From: a bacterium | GTDB taxonomy: Bacteria; Fidelibacterota; UBA2242 | Assembly: GCA_018895675.1 (NCBI GenBank) | Contig: JAHIOG010000499.1 | Span: 1-7,865, forward strand | Direction of reading: 5' to 3' | Length of the DNA stretch: 7,865 nt | Part shown: one piece after another, positions 1 through 5,946 of the stretch | How positions within the stretch are numbered: position 1 is the stretch's first letter | How the letters are laid out: the number at the start of each line of letters is the position of its first letter | The notes under the pieces: model-generated | Told to the model about the DNA's origin: nothing | The model's database searches: none | What the model saw: only the letters and a program-made list of their open reading frames with translations | Translations under genes and position numbers: made by a program

Positions 1-1
1 C

Positions 2-355
2 ATTTCGGGGTTTCTGCGCCAGCGCATCCGCTGGGCGTCGGAAGCGAACTATATGCACAAACTCAATCTCACCTTCTTTACCGTAGTTATAGCAACATTT
101 CTTGCAAATCTGTTCGCTTTGTTATTACCATTGTGGTTTATGGTAGACAAAAGAATTTTTCTGGTATCATTTATTTTCCTGGTTTTGAAATGTCTCGCTG
201 AGGGATTGCTTGTTTTAAAATCTACAAAGGACTTTAATCAGCAAAATTTGCGTAAAACATTTTTTCCGTGGTTTGTATTTCAAATACCTTATGTGATATT
301 GATGGGTATATTGAGTTTCTGGGGCAATCAATTAAGGTGGAAACCCGCTACCTGA
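2..355 (+). CDS. Glycosyltransferase family 2, C-terminal fragment (5' end outside window)
   Basis: Open from the left edge, so only the last 117 residues are visible. They start ISGFLRQRIRWASEANYMHK, which carries the Q-x-x-R-W motif (QRIRW, positions 20-34) found near the end of the catalytic domain of processive and membrane-bound family 2 glycosyltransferases. Two or three hydrophobic segments follow (roughly codons from 65-160, 150-210 and 270-320), and the protein ends in a WK-x-x tail typical of such enzymes. It probably transfers sugars onto a lipid or polysaccharide acceptor at the inner membrane. An ATG at 53 is internal, because the frame is open upstream and the motif lies before it. 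Its stop is 11 bp from the stop of a convergent glycosyltransferase gene. The first 52 bases are much more GC-rich (32 of 52) than what follows. Substrate unknown. Confidence 0.85.
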   Translation: MSGFLRQRIRWASEANYMHKLNLTFFTVVIATFLANLFALLLPLWFMVDKRIFLVSFIFLVLKCLAEGLLVLKSTKDFNQQNLRKTFFPWFVFQIPYVILMGILSFWGNQLRWKPAT

Positions 356-366
356 TTTATTCACAA

Positions 367-1455
367 TTATTTCCAATTATATAATTGTAAAGAACCCAGT
401 AACGCAAATGTAATAACAAAAACCGGGTATATAATCCATAAAAGGGGGAAATATTTTAGTAAGTCTTTTTGATTAAATATCTTTGCAGAGATTGCCACGG
501 GAAATAATTCAAAAATAAATTTTATCCCTAATAAAATCCAAAATAGAATAGAAATTGGTATTGAAAACAGAAGGATTCCCAGGAACACATGAAATATAAA
601 TATCCACGAAGCAACGATAAAAAGCGGCAGTGTAAGATAAAAAGCCTTGCCATTTCTTCTTAATTGCTGATGAATATATTTTCCCCCAAATCTTTCTGGT
701 TTTGTCGTAACGAAGCTATTCGGATCGGTATTGTAAATGAATTTCCATTTGGTTGCCGTACTTATGATTTTCGATAGAAAAAAGTCGTCACCGGTACTAA
801 TCTTAGATATTTTATTGTAGCCCTCTACTTCTAAAAAAGTTTTTTTTCTAAAGGCTAAGTTTCTTCCGTTGGAATGAGCCGGTTTGTTGATATAACTGCT
901 GGCAGCGGCGATAGCGGATTCACAAATTGTATCAAATCTCTGCAAAATGTTGAAAAAACCTTTTTGGCGTCTAACCGGACTATGTCCCAATACCATTCCT
1001 ACATCCGGTTTAAAACAACCGATCATACTTTTAATCCAATTTTCAGGAACAAAACAATCGGCATCGGTAGTGAGGATTATTTCACCTTTGCTGTTTTCAA
1101 TACCAAGCGCCAGTGCTCCTCTTTTTCCTTTCAGGGAGCCGAAACTTTTCCGGTGATATAATACACGCCAGTTATTATGTTTGGATGAGTATTTTTCCAT
1201 TATTGATCTAGTATTATCACTGGAATCATCATCCACTAGAATTATTTCAAACATTGTGGAATCATGTTTTAGATTCGAAAGGCTTTTAAGTAAAATTTCA
1301 ATGTTTTTTTCCTCATTTCTGGCGGCAACAACAACCGAAATAAAAGGAAAGTATTTTTCTCTGTAATGCTTCAATTTCCCCAGCGCCAGAGAAATAAACG
1401 ACATAAGCAGGAAATATCCTGAACCTAAAACCAGACTTAAAATTGTAATAAACAT
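367..1455 (-). CDS. Membrane-anchored family 2 glycosyltransferase
   Basis: A complete 362-residue GT-A-type glycosyltransferase, likely acting at the cytoplasmic face of the inner membrane in polysaccharide or glycolipid synthesis. One N-terminal membrane segment (about 1-27) is followed by the GT2 domain, which opens FISVVVAARNEEKNI. It has a nucleotide-binding DDDSSD at 75-80, a metal-binding DAD at 131-133 and the catalytic-base region GDD at 222-224. The QxxRW site reads QQLRR (263-267), so the usual Trp is Arg. Three or four hydrophobic segments fill 270-362. The start codon lies 3 nt after the stop of the Wzi-like gene, so the two are almost certainly co-transcribed and translationally coupled. 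It converges with another GT2 gene that retains the canonical Trp. Donor and acceptor cannot be read from the sequence. Fold assignment is secure; polysaccharide role is inferred from context. Confidence 0.92.
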   Translation of the reverse strand: MFITILSLVLGSGYFLLMSFISLALGKLKHYREKYFPFISVVVAARNEEKNIEILLKSLSNLKHDSTMFEIILVDDDSSDNTRSIMEKYSSKHNNWRVLYHRKSFGSLKGKRGALALGIENSKGEIILTTDADCFVPENWIKSMIGCFKPDVGMVLGHSPVRRQKGFFNILQRFDTICESAIAAASSYINKPAHSNGRNLAFRKKTFLEVEGYNKISKISTGDDFFLSKIISTATKWKFIYNTDPNSFVTTKPERFGGKYIHQQLRRNGKAFYLTLPLFIVASWIFIFHVFLGILLFSIPISILFWILLGIKFIFELFPVAISAKIFNQKDLLKYFPLLWIIYPVFVITFALLGSLQLYNWK

Positions 1456-1458
1456 TTG

Positions 1459-3150
1459 TTAGATATTTATTTTTAAACCAAGAAAGAAAAAAGTATCGTA
1501 TGTGGTTTTACCGTTCAATTCCTTGTTAATATAATATATACCGGTATTTATAAAAGAATCGTTAAATATTTCATAAATTAATCTGACATCAAAAGAATTT
1601 GTTGTATGAATTGAACCCATCAGCCATTTGGTGGAATGTTCATAAGCTGTATCTCTTAAAGTATATCGACTGGTGACGTCGCCGCCCCAAAAATCTCCAT
1701 TTTCATCAACGCCATGTTTGAGGTGCTTTAATTCACAGGAAAGCCTTGTCCTTATTGTAAAATTTGTTTCTCCACGAAAAAACAGCATCTGCGAATTTGG
1801 TCCTTCCGGAAATCCCAGGCAGAGCGCATTGTTAGTATAATTAGTCGTTAGAGTTTTATGTGTATAAACCCAGGGGCGGGCGGCGGTAAATTCTACCTGA
1901 AAATCTACCGGTAACGATAGGAGAATAGGCGACCAGCGTATTCCTCCCTGGAGAATTTGTTTGTTAGCCCACCACTGTTTGCCCAGTTCGCTTAAGCGTA
2001 ATTCATCAAGGAAAAGAGAACCGTACAATTCTATATTTTTAAAATAAAGCAGCTTAAAATCTACTGCCATTAAGGAATTATCACGATCCATAAGATTATG
2101 ACCGACCGTCCAGAAAAAATTGGTAGGCGACAGATAAGACAATTCCAGAGAGCGGTTGCCGTAAACCACAATGTCGGTCAAGCCTATCTGAATCTTACCC
2201 GAAAGCAAAGGAAAATCTACTCTGTGAATGGCTAAATATTTTTGCTGGTTTCTGACATCATCAGGCGCGCTTTTTATCGATGTGCTGTCGTTTAGCAGTG
2301 AGCCGTGTATAAAACTGAATTTTATATTTTTCCAGGAGCTGTTAAATCCAAGATAGGTAAACACAGAGGGATTGTCTGAAAGGATAATATTGTTAGAAAA
2401 ACTGCGTCCCCACAAAACCGGCTGCCGGTAGATTCCCAGATTAAAATATTTGTCATGAAAAACCAGGGCTGAATGAGTATTATCAAAAGTGTAGAGTTTG
2501 TTGGGTTGATACATCCCCCAATTACCATGTTGTTCTTGCAGAGTATCGGTAAATGCAGGGTTCCAGGTTTTTCTGTAGCGGAAAGCGTTCAGGTAAAAAC
2601 TTAATTTTCCACCGAGATTCCCCCGAAAAATAAAAGCATCGGATTCGAGCCGACGCGGCTCACCATTTTTAAATTCAAACTTCACACTTTCTTCAATATC
2701 CAACCAGATAAAATGTTTATCTTCCTCACAAACCAGCAGATGTTTTTCTTCCGCGCCGTCGGTTCTGTTGAAAATATCCCTAAACCTTTTCTTAACGCCG
2801 CCCTTCATTAAAAACGGCGCTTGAACCGTTTGGTCAGCTTCTAAATCAATATGAATATCATCCGATATTTCACGTCGATAATCTGCTAAATATTCTCGTA
2901 AAAGCGTTTTTTCTAAGGAATTGAGCAGGAAATCATTCTTTTGAATTTCGCAAATGTAGTTGGCAATTTCGCTGCGATTTAACGGAAGCGAGGCGTCATT
3001 AAAATTGGTGACTATTCCACGGGTTTCCAAGCGCTTTAAAAAACCATATACCGGATCGTCGATGGATACCGGTATTCCGCTGCCAAACAGAGTTGTTCCG
3101 GCAAAATCAAAAAATACTATAATCAGTAAAAAATAATGCGCGTGTCTCAT
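1459..3150 (-). CDS. Wzi/capsule-assembly-like outer-membrane beta-barrel protein
   Basis: 563 residues with an N-terminal signal peptide (about 1-23; hydrophobic LLIIVFF core). A short helical segment follows (about 27-75: DDPVYGFLKRLETRGIV, then PLNRSEIANYI), characteristic of the N-terminus of Wzi-like proteins in Bacteroidota-type bacteria. The remainder is long and rich in alternating aromatic and polar strands with many Trp, Tyr and Asn residues, ending in LGLKINI as expected for an outer-membrane barrel. Family members help attach or export surface polysaccharide. Here that role is inferred from similarity recalled by eye and from the glycosyltransferase encoded 3 nt downstream. The start is supported by GGGAG three bases before the ATG (minus strand). 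The gene diverges from the LPP20/DUF5683-like gene. An alternative is a generic FCB outer-membrane porin of unknown cargo. Confidence 0.7.
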   Translation of the reverse strand: MRHAHYFLLIIVFFDFAGTTLFGSGIPVSIDDPVYGFLKRLETRGIVTNFNDASLPLNRSEIANYICEIQKNDFLLNSLEKTLLREYLADYRREISDDIHIDLEADQTVQAPFLMKGGVKKRFRDIFNRTDGAEEKHLLVCEEDKHFIWLDIEESVKFEFKNGEPRRLESDAFIFRGNLGGKLSFYLNAFRYRKTWNPAFTDTLQEQHGNWGMYQPNKLYTFDNTHSALVFHDKYFNLGIYRQPVLWGRSFSNNIILSDNPSVFTYLGFNSSWKNIKFSFIHGSLLNDSTSIKSAPDDVRNQQKYLAIHRVDFPLLSGKIQIGLTDIVVYGNRSLELSYLSPTNFFWTVGHNLMDRDNSLMAVDFKLLYFKNIELYGSLFLDELRLSELGKQWWANKQILQGGIRWSPILLSLPVDFQVEFTAARPWVYTHKTLTTNYTNNALCLGFPEGPNSQMLFFRGETNFTIRTRLSCELKHLKHGVDENGDFWGGDVTSRYTLRDTAYEHSTKWLMGSIHTTNSFDVRLIYEIFNDSFINTGIYYINKELNGKTTYDTFFFLGLKINI

Positions 3151-3186
3151 AGTCTCCCAAATTTACAATTATTTTTTAAAAGAATT

Positions 3187-3215
3187 AGAATATTCATTTC
3201 TATACCATCGGGCAA
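3187..3215 (-). promoter_or_regulatory. Candidate sigma70-type promoter for the Wzi-GT2 operon
   Basis: On the minus strand TTGCCC (3215-3210) and TATTCT (3192-3187) are separated by 17 nt, with the -10 box 36 nt upstream of the ATG. Each box matches 4 of 6 consensus bases. In an AT-rich gap this can arise by chance. If the host is a true Bacteroidota member, its main promoter consensus differs. Confidence 0.3.
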
Positions 3216-3225
3216 ATTATTTCTA

Positions 3226-3254
3226 TTGCAGATAATCTTTTAAAATGCTATTAT
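3226..3254 (+). promoter_or_regulatory. Candidate promoter for the LPP20/DUF5683-like gene
   Basis: TTGCAG, a 17-nt spacer, then TATTAT (5 of 6 to TATAAT). It lies about 127 nt upstream of the TTG start, so it would give a long leader. It sits back to back with the minus-strand candidate in the 230-bp divergent gap 3151-3380, which holds no other recognisable gene or strong hairpin. Weak evidence, as the -35 box matches only partly. Confidence 0.25.
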
Positions 3255-3380
3255 AAAAACATGATAGAGCTGCGGACATTCCCGCTGTGATAATCAACTG
3301 CTTTTATTAGTGACCGGCTGTAAATAATACCGGGATTATTGAAAATTTACTGAAATATTTTAAACCTGGAGATAAAAATT

Positions 3381-4262
3381 TTGCTGTCAATATTTTTAAA
3401 ATTTGTTAGAAAGAGTAATAGATTAACTTTTATGAGAATTCTTTTATGCGTGATAATGATTATTTTCACGAATAGAATCTCTGCTCAGAAAATTGTTGAT
3501 TCTTCTCCAAAAATTAAGCCTTCCTGGTTAATACAAACTCCAAAAGGAAAATACTTTAAGTACTATTCCGGAATGGGTTCGAGTCAAAATTCATTGGCTG
3601 ACGCCAGGGAACAGGCAATCGCGAGCGTTCTTTCAGAAATTGTCATGGAAGGTGAAATTGTTGTCAGTAGTGTAATCAGGGATTTTTATCAGGAAAAGAA
3701 CTCAGAAATAATAAGCGATGTTTCAAGAGAGATTCTGCAAAAAGGAACTTCAACTATTATAAAAGGACTATCTAAAGAGGAAGAATACCGGCAAACCCAA
3801 AAAACAACAAACGGTTTATTGTATGAATGCTGGATTTTAATGAAAGCGCCTAAACCCGAATATATAGGTTTTGATATTCCGGCACAGAAAGGATACGGCT
3901 TTTCTCCGGTCTGGCGTTCTGCATTAATCCCGGGCTGGGGTCAATTTCACAAAGGCGAACCTCAAAAAGGATGGCGGTTTTTGATTTCAGAAACGGCCTG
4001 TGTTTCATCTTTCTTTATCTCAAATTATTTTAGTCAGAATTATAGCCGCAAGGCTGAAAATGAACGAGACTACGATAAACGAAAATTCTACAATGACTGG
4101 TCGAATCGCTCCTATACTATCGGAACAGTCAGCGGCATCGTCGCCGGAGCAATCTATATTTACAATGTTTTTGATTCGGTAACATCAAAAGGCGAAAAGA
4201 GATATGCATTTCAAAACAGTTCTTCGTCTCTATTATCATTTAGTTTTTATATTGATTTTTAG
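3381..4262 (+). CDS. Exported protein: LPP20-like domain plus DUF5683-type domain
   Basis: 293 residues from the TTG at 3381, which has GGAG at 3368-3371 with 9-nt spacing. ATG at 3432 is an alternative start with a more compact signal peptide (MRILLCVIMIIFTNRISA, cleavage before QK) but a poor ribosome site. After the signal, residues about 45-155 resemble LPP20-type domains: PSWLIQTP, a YYSGMGSS turn, then ADAREQAIASVLSEI, ending in YECWILMK. From about 174 the sequence WRSALIPGWGQFHKGEPQKG matches the DUF5683 signature, followed by two hydrophobic segments (about 199-217 and 245-265). The enzymatic role is unknown; a periplasmic or envelope location is inferred. Its TAG stop overlaps a Shine-Dalgarno (TAGGAG) that serves the following ATG at 4271, indicating that another gene once followed in the same operon. 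Confidence 0.75.
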   Translation: MLSIFLKFVRKSNRLTFMRILLCVIMIIFTNRISAQKIVDSSPKIKPSWLIQTPKGKYFKYYSGMGSSQNSLADAREQAIASVLSEIVMEGEIVVSSVIRDFYQEKNSEIISDVSREILQKGTSTIIKGLSKEEEYRQTQKTTNGLLYECWILMKAPKPEYIGFDIPAQKGYGFSPVWRSALIPGWGQFHKGEPQKGWRFLISETACVSSFFISNYFSQNYSRKAENERDYDKRKFYNDWSNRSYTIGTVSGIVAGAIYIYNVFDSVTSKGEKRYAFQNSSSSLLSFSFYIDF

Positions 4263-4270
4263 GAGTTTAA

Positions 4271-4366
4271 ATGGTCATGGAAATAGATAGAAGCGTCAGG
4301 TCTGAGGACCTGACACAACTGAAGTTCCGTCAGGGACTCAGACCTGACGGAGCAGTGAGAAAATAG
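4271..4366 (+). CDS. 31-codon ORF: start of an interrupted gene running through two REP hairpins
   Basis: AGGAG at 4261-4265, overlapping the previous stop codon, sits 5 nt before ATG 4271, a textbook ribosome site. The ORF begins MVMEIDRS and then reads through both REP palindromes before stopping at TAG 4364-4366, immediately followed by the RAYT ATG 4367. Only the first seven or so codons are not repeat sequence. It is probably the stump of a gene that followed the DUF5683-type gene before the REP/RAYT insertion. It may now couple transposase translation to the upstream operon. Not proposed as a functional protein. Confidence 0.4.
   Translation: MVMEIDRSVRSEDLTQLKFRQGLRPDGAVRK
4293..4320 (+). 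repeat. REP hairpin R1 (solo, right-end type)
   Basis: Core GTCAGGTCTGAGGACCTGAC (4295-4314) is a perfect 8-bp stem with a TGAG loop, followed by the ACAACTGA tail seen after the other forward REPs. It is not paired with a left end of its own. Its tail runs straight into the inverted tail of the RAYT element (AACTGAAGTT), making a tail-to-tail REP pair. It is probably the remaining right end of another element. Confidence 0.8.
4323..4350 (-). repeat. REP hairpin R2, left end of the RAYT element
   Basis: CCGTCAGG (4327-4334) pairs with CCTGACGG (4343-4350) around an 8-nt loop, preceded by the AGTT tail. Read on the minus strand it belongs to the same family as the forward REPs (TGAG at the tip). 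It lies 16 nt before the transposase ATG and could affect its translation. Confidence 0.8.
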
Positions 4367-4871
4367 ATGGGACTCAGATTCAACGCCGATGGTTTTGATA
4401 CGATTTACTTTATCAGCACAACGGTTATCAATTTTCAGCGTGTCCTGACAATACCAAATGTCCCCGAGATACTCATAAGAAATCTGGAGTTTTACAGGAA
4501 TAAATATTCTTTCAAAAAACGGATATGTAATCATGCCGCATCATATCCATTCGCTTTTTCACATAAACGGAAAGACCTGTATTTCCGATATTATGCGGGA
4601 CTTTAAGAAATACACTTCATTTGAGGTGCGAGACTATCTTAATAAGACAAAATCAGCGTTTTATCCAATCCTTGCGACAGAAGGACGAAAGGTCGGGCAG
4701 AAATTTAAACTCTGGATGGACCGCAGTGATAAGGTCGTTATCGTCACTGAAAAAGTACTTACAACTAAACTGAAATATATCCATGAAAATCCGGTGAGAG
4801 CGGGATTGGTTCAGAAAGCGGAAGATTACCTCTATTCGAGTGCAAAGGATTATTTAACAAACGATAAATGA
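4367..4871 (+). pseudogene. REP-associated tyrosine transposase (RAYT, Y1/IS200-like), frameshifted
   Basis: Two overlapping frames together give one RAYT of about 167 residues. Frame one from ATG 4367 reads FDTIYFISTTVINFQRVL to NKYSF. Frame two contains YVIMPHHIHSLFHI, with the HUH metal/DNA motif HIH at 4542-4550, then IMRDFKKYTSF, and near the end LKYIHENPVRAGLV and YLYSSAKDYL, all family hallmarks. The junction is an A6 run at 4514-4519. With five As the protein reads SFKNGYVIMPHHIH, a normal continuation, so one inserted A breaks it. The start is backed by the in-frame stop abutting the ATG, also in the second copy. Where many RAYTs have the nucleophilic Tyr, this protein reads LWMDRSDKVVI without Tyr; the only nearby candidate is in KKYTS. 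It would nick and join REP ends. A programmed +1 shift or a sequencing indel remain possible. Confidence 0.85.
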
Positions 4872-4912
4872 CCTAAAAGGATTGACTATATTGAATGGTA
4901 GTAGCGAAAAAG

Positions 4913-4940
4913 GCGTCAGGAGTGAGCTCCTGACGCAACT
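4913..4940 (+). repeat. REP hairpin R3, right end of the RAYT element
   Basis: GCGTCAGGAG (4913-4922) and CTCCTGACGC (4927-4936) form a perfect 10-bp stem around TGAG, followed by the AACT tail. It begins 41 nt after the transposase stop. It is the strongest hairpin near this gene, so it might also slow or end transcription, although no T-tract follows. Confidence 0.85.
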
Positions 4941-4976
4941 TAGGATAGATCTGCCGACGAAACTGAAGTTCAACCA

Positions 4977-5094
4977 GTTCCGTCACGTCCTCAGACCTGA
5001 CGGAAAAGCGAGAAGATTGAAGTACACCTGTCAGGTTTATTCAAATAATGGTATCCGAAGGAGAAGAATCTTTTAAACCTGACAGGTGTATCGC
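4977..5094 (+). repeat. 118-bp direct repeat, copy A
   Basis: Matches 5829-5946 at constant offset (852) with 4 substitutions (4986, 4997, 5035 and 5061) and no indel. It covers the left REP and the internal inverted repeat. Similarity stops abruptly on the left at the GTTCCG tail and on the right after TGTATCGC. Confidence 0.9.
5023..5090. repeat. 16-bp perfect inverted repeat inside element A
   Basis: TACACCTGTCAGGTTT (5023-5038) and AAACCTGACAGGTGTA (5075-5090) are exact reverse complements with a 36-nt spacer. Each arm also contains a small odd-centred palindrome (ACCTG-T-CAGGT), so single-stranded DNA could form either one long hairpin or two small ones. Confidence 0.9.
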
Positions 5095-5200
5095 GGTTTA
5101 CGACGAAGAACTGCGATAAATGCGTCAGGAGTGAGCTCCCGATGCAACTGATGATAAAAGTTTTGTCTATTAGAATTTATATGATTTGTACAGAATATCC

Positions 5201-5229
5201 TTGAAAATTGTTAAAATTCTGGTAATATT
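5201..5229 (+). promoter_or_regulatory. Candidate promoter of the DUF4258/DUF2283 module
   Basis: TTGAAA (5201-5206), 17-nt spacer, AATATT (5224-5229, 4 of 6 to consensus), 51 nt before the ATG at 5281. The rest of 5150-5280 is AT-rich and holds no other gene. No clear operator palindrome was seen here, so autoregulation cannot be judged. Confidence 0.35.
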
Positions 5230-5280
5230 TGAACGTTATATGAAAAACTATAGAGTAACTTATTCGGACGAGGAGGAAAG

Positions 5281-5559
5281 ATGGAGGAGGCAACGATTGT
5301 CTGGACCGAGTATATGAAATACCGGCTAAGTTTGCGGGGATACGATCTTGCGATGGTCGAGCAAATCTTGCGATACTCCTCTGAGCGTTACGTGGACACG
5401 GTGACAGGGCGTGTGGTCGCGATTGGCCGACACGAGAAACTTCTCGTCATGATACCGTATGAGATGAAGAGGCGCACACTGACGCCCGTAACGATTCATG
5501 CGATAAATCGGCAGCAAATCAACTCTCGAATCAAATCGGGGAGGTTTAAGAATGAATAA
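5281..5559 (+). CDS. DUF4258-like small protein, putative toxin partner
   Basis: 92 residues with AGGAGG at 5271-5276, four bases before the ATG. The sequence follows a recognisable small-protein pattern: an N-terminal YMKYRLSLRGYDLAMVEQIL helix pair, SSERYVDTVTGRVVAIGRH, LLVMIPYEM, and a C-terminal TPVTIHAINRQQINSRIKSGRF. Proteins of this type (DUF4258-like) are commonly encoded directly before a DUF2283 protein, and the pair is regarded as toxin-antitoxin-like. No catalytic activity is established from what I can see. Its last 8 nt overlap the next gene. The pair lies between two REP-ended short elements and is more GC-rich than the left part of the window (33 of 60 in 5401-5460), consistent with acquisition from elsewhere. 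An alternative is a non-toxic regulatory or housekeeping pair. Confidence 0.75.
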   Translation: MEEATIVWTEYMKYRLSLRGYDLAMVEQILRYSSERYVDTVTGRVVAIGRHEKLLVMIPYEMKRRTLTPVTIHAINRQQINSRIKSGRFKNE

Positions 5560-5785
5560 AACACGCATGGCATACTTCGAGAAGGACGACGTTCTTCATC
5601 TTGCCATATCGGATGAACCAGAGGCGGGCAGTGTAGAGGTTAGCCCAAATATCACGGCGGAACTCAATGCCAAAGGGGAGCTGATTGGTATTGAGATCCT
5701 TAGTGCGAGAGCGTTCATTCGAGATTCTGTGCTCGATAGTGTTCAGGCCAAAGTGCTTGATCTCGTGGAAGCTAAGATGGCATGA
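5552..5785 (+). CDS. DUF2283 family protein, putative antitoxin partner
   Basis: 77 residues with the DUF2283 pattern: MAYFEKDDVLHLAIS, then SVEVSPNITAELNAKGELIGIEIL followed by SARAFI. It is preceded by GGGGAGG at about 5538-5544, and its ATG overlaps the end of the DUF4258-like gene by 8 nt (AATGAATAA), so translation is coupled. Family members are small, beta-rich and of unknown biochemical function. The usual reading is that they neutralise or regulate the neighbouring DUF4258 protein. No DNA-binding motif such as HTH or ribbon-helix-helix is visible, so repressor function is not supported by sequence. The gene ends 42 nt before the next REP-ended element; only a weak 5-bp inverted match (5792-5796 with 5811-5815) follows the stop. 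Confidence 0.8.
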   Translation: MNKTRMAYFEKDDVLHLAISDEPEAGSVEVSPNITAELNAKGELIGIEILSARAFIRDSVLDSVQAKVLDLVEAKMA

Positions 5786-5828
5786 CAAAACGTTCGAAAT
5801 AATGGACGTCCGAACAACAGGATTTATC

Positions 5829-5946
5829 GTTCCGTCATGTCCTCAGACTTGACGGAAAAGCGAGAAGATTGAAGTACACCTGTCAGATTTATTCAAATAA
5901 TGGTATCCGAAGCAGAAGAATCTTTTAAACCTGACAGGTGTATCGC
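5829..5946 (+). repeat. 118-bp direct repeat, copy B
   Basis: Second copy of 4977-5094, with 4 substitutions and no indel. The two copies have the same orientation and flank the DUF4258/DUF2283 module, so homologous recombination between them would remove the module with one copy. Confidence 0.9.
5875..5942. repeat. 16-bp inverted repeat inside element B (one mismatch)
   Basis: TACACCTGTCAGATTT (5875-5890) and AAACCTGACAGGTGTA (5927-5942). The left arm has A where copy A has G; the right arm is identical to copy A. The structure is retained in both elements. Confidence 0.85.

Larger units (their letters stand above)
4323..4940 (+). mobile_element. RAYT element with inverted REP ends (618 bp)
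   Basis: The left end AGTTCCGTCAGG (4323-4334) and the right end CCTGACGCAACT (4929-4940) are inverted repeats at 11 of 12 positions. Each is part of a hairpin: left 4327-4350 has 8-bp arms, right 4913-4936 has perfect 10-bp arms around TGAG. Between them lies one transposase reading frame on the plus strand. RAYT proteins are known to bind and process REP hairpins flanking their genes. Defining both boundaries by the AGTT/AACT tails is my inference. No target-site duplication is seen, as expected for HUH single-strand transposition. Confidence 0.7.
4976..5149. mobile_element. Short non-autonomous REP-ended element, copy A (174 bp)
   Basis: Bounded by AGTTCCGTCA on the left (REP 4980-5003, with one mispair) and a degenerate forward REP with GATGCAACT on the right (5121-5149). 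It has the same outward tails and end orientation as the RAYT element but no transposase. The interior holds a perfect 16-bp inverted repeat. It looks like a MITE/REPIN-style derivative that a RAYT could move in trans. An ORF that crosses it (4882-5076) is translated repeat and not a gene. Confidence 0.65.

Noticed and set aside
374..387. CAATTATATAATTG palindrome near the convergent stops as a terminator
   Set aside because: It lies inside the last codons of the glycosyltransferase, is pure weak A/T pairing and has no GC stem.
874..1161. Plus-strand ORFs opposite the minus-strand glycosyltransferase
   Set aside because: Antisense shadows; the minus-strand protein has clear GT2 motifs over the same bases.
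4882..5076. 64-codon ORF across the right RAYT end and element A
   Set aside because: It is translated repeat sequence (REP palindromes and the internal inverted repeat) from a TTG start without ribosome site.
5240..5317. 25-codon ORF beginning ATGAAAAACTAT that overlaps the DUF4258-like start
   Set aside because: It has no ribosome site of its own, and the AGGAGG within it serves the ATG at 5281.
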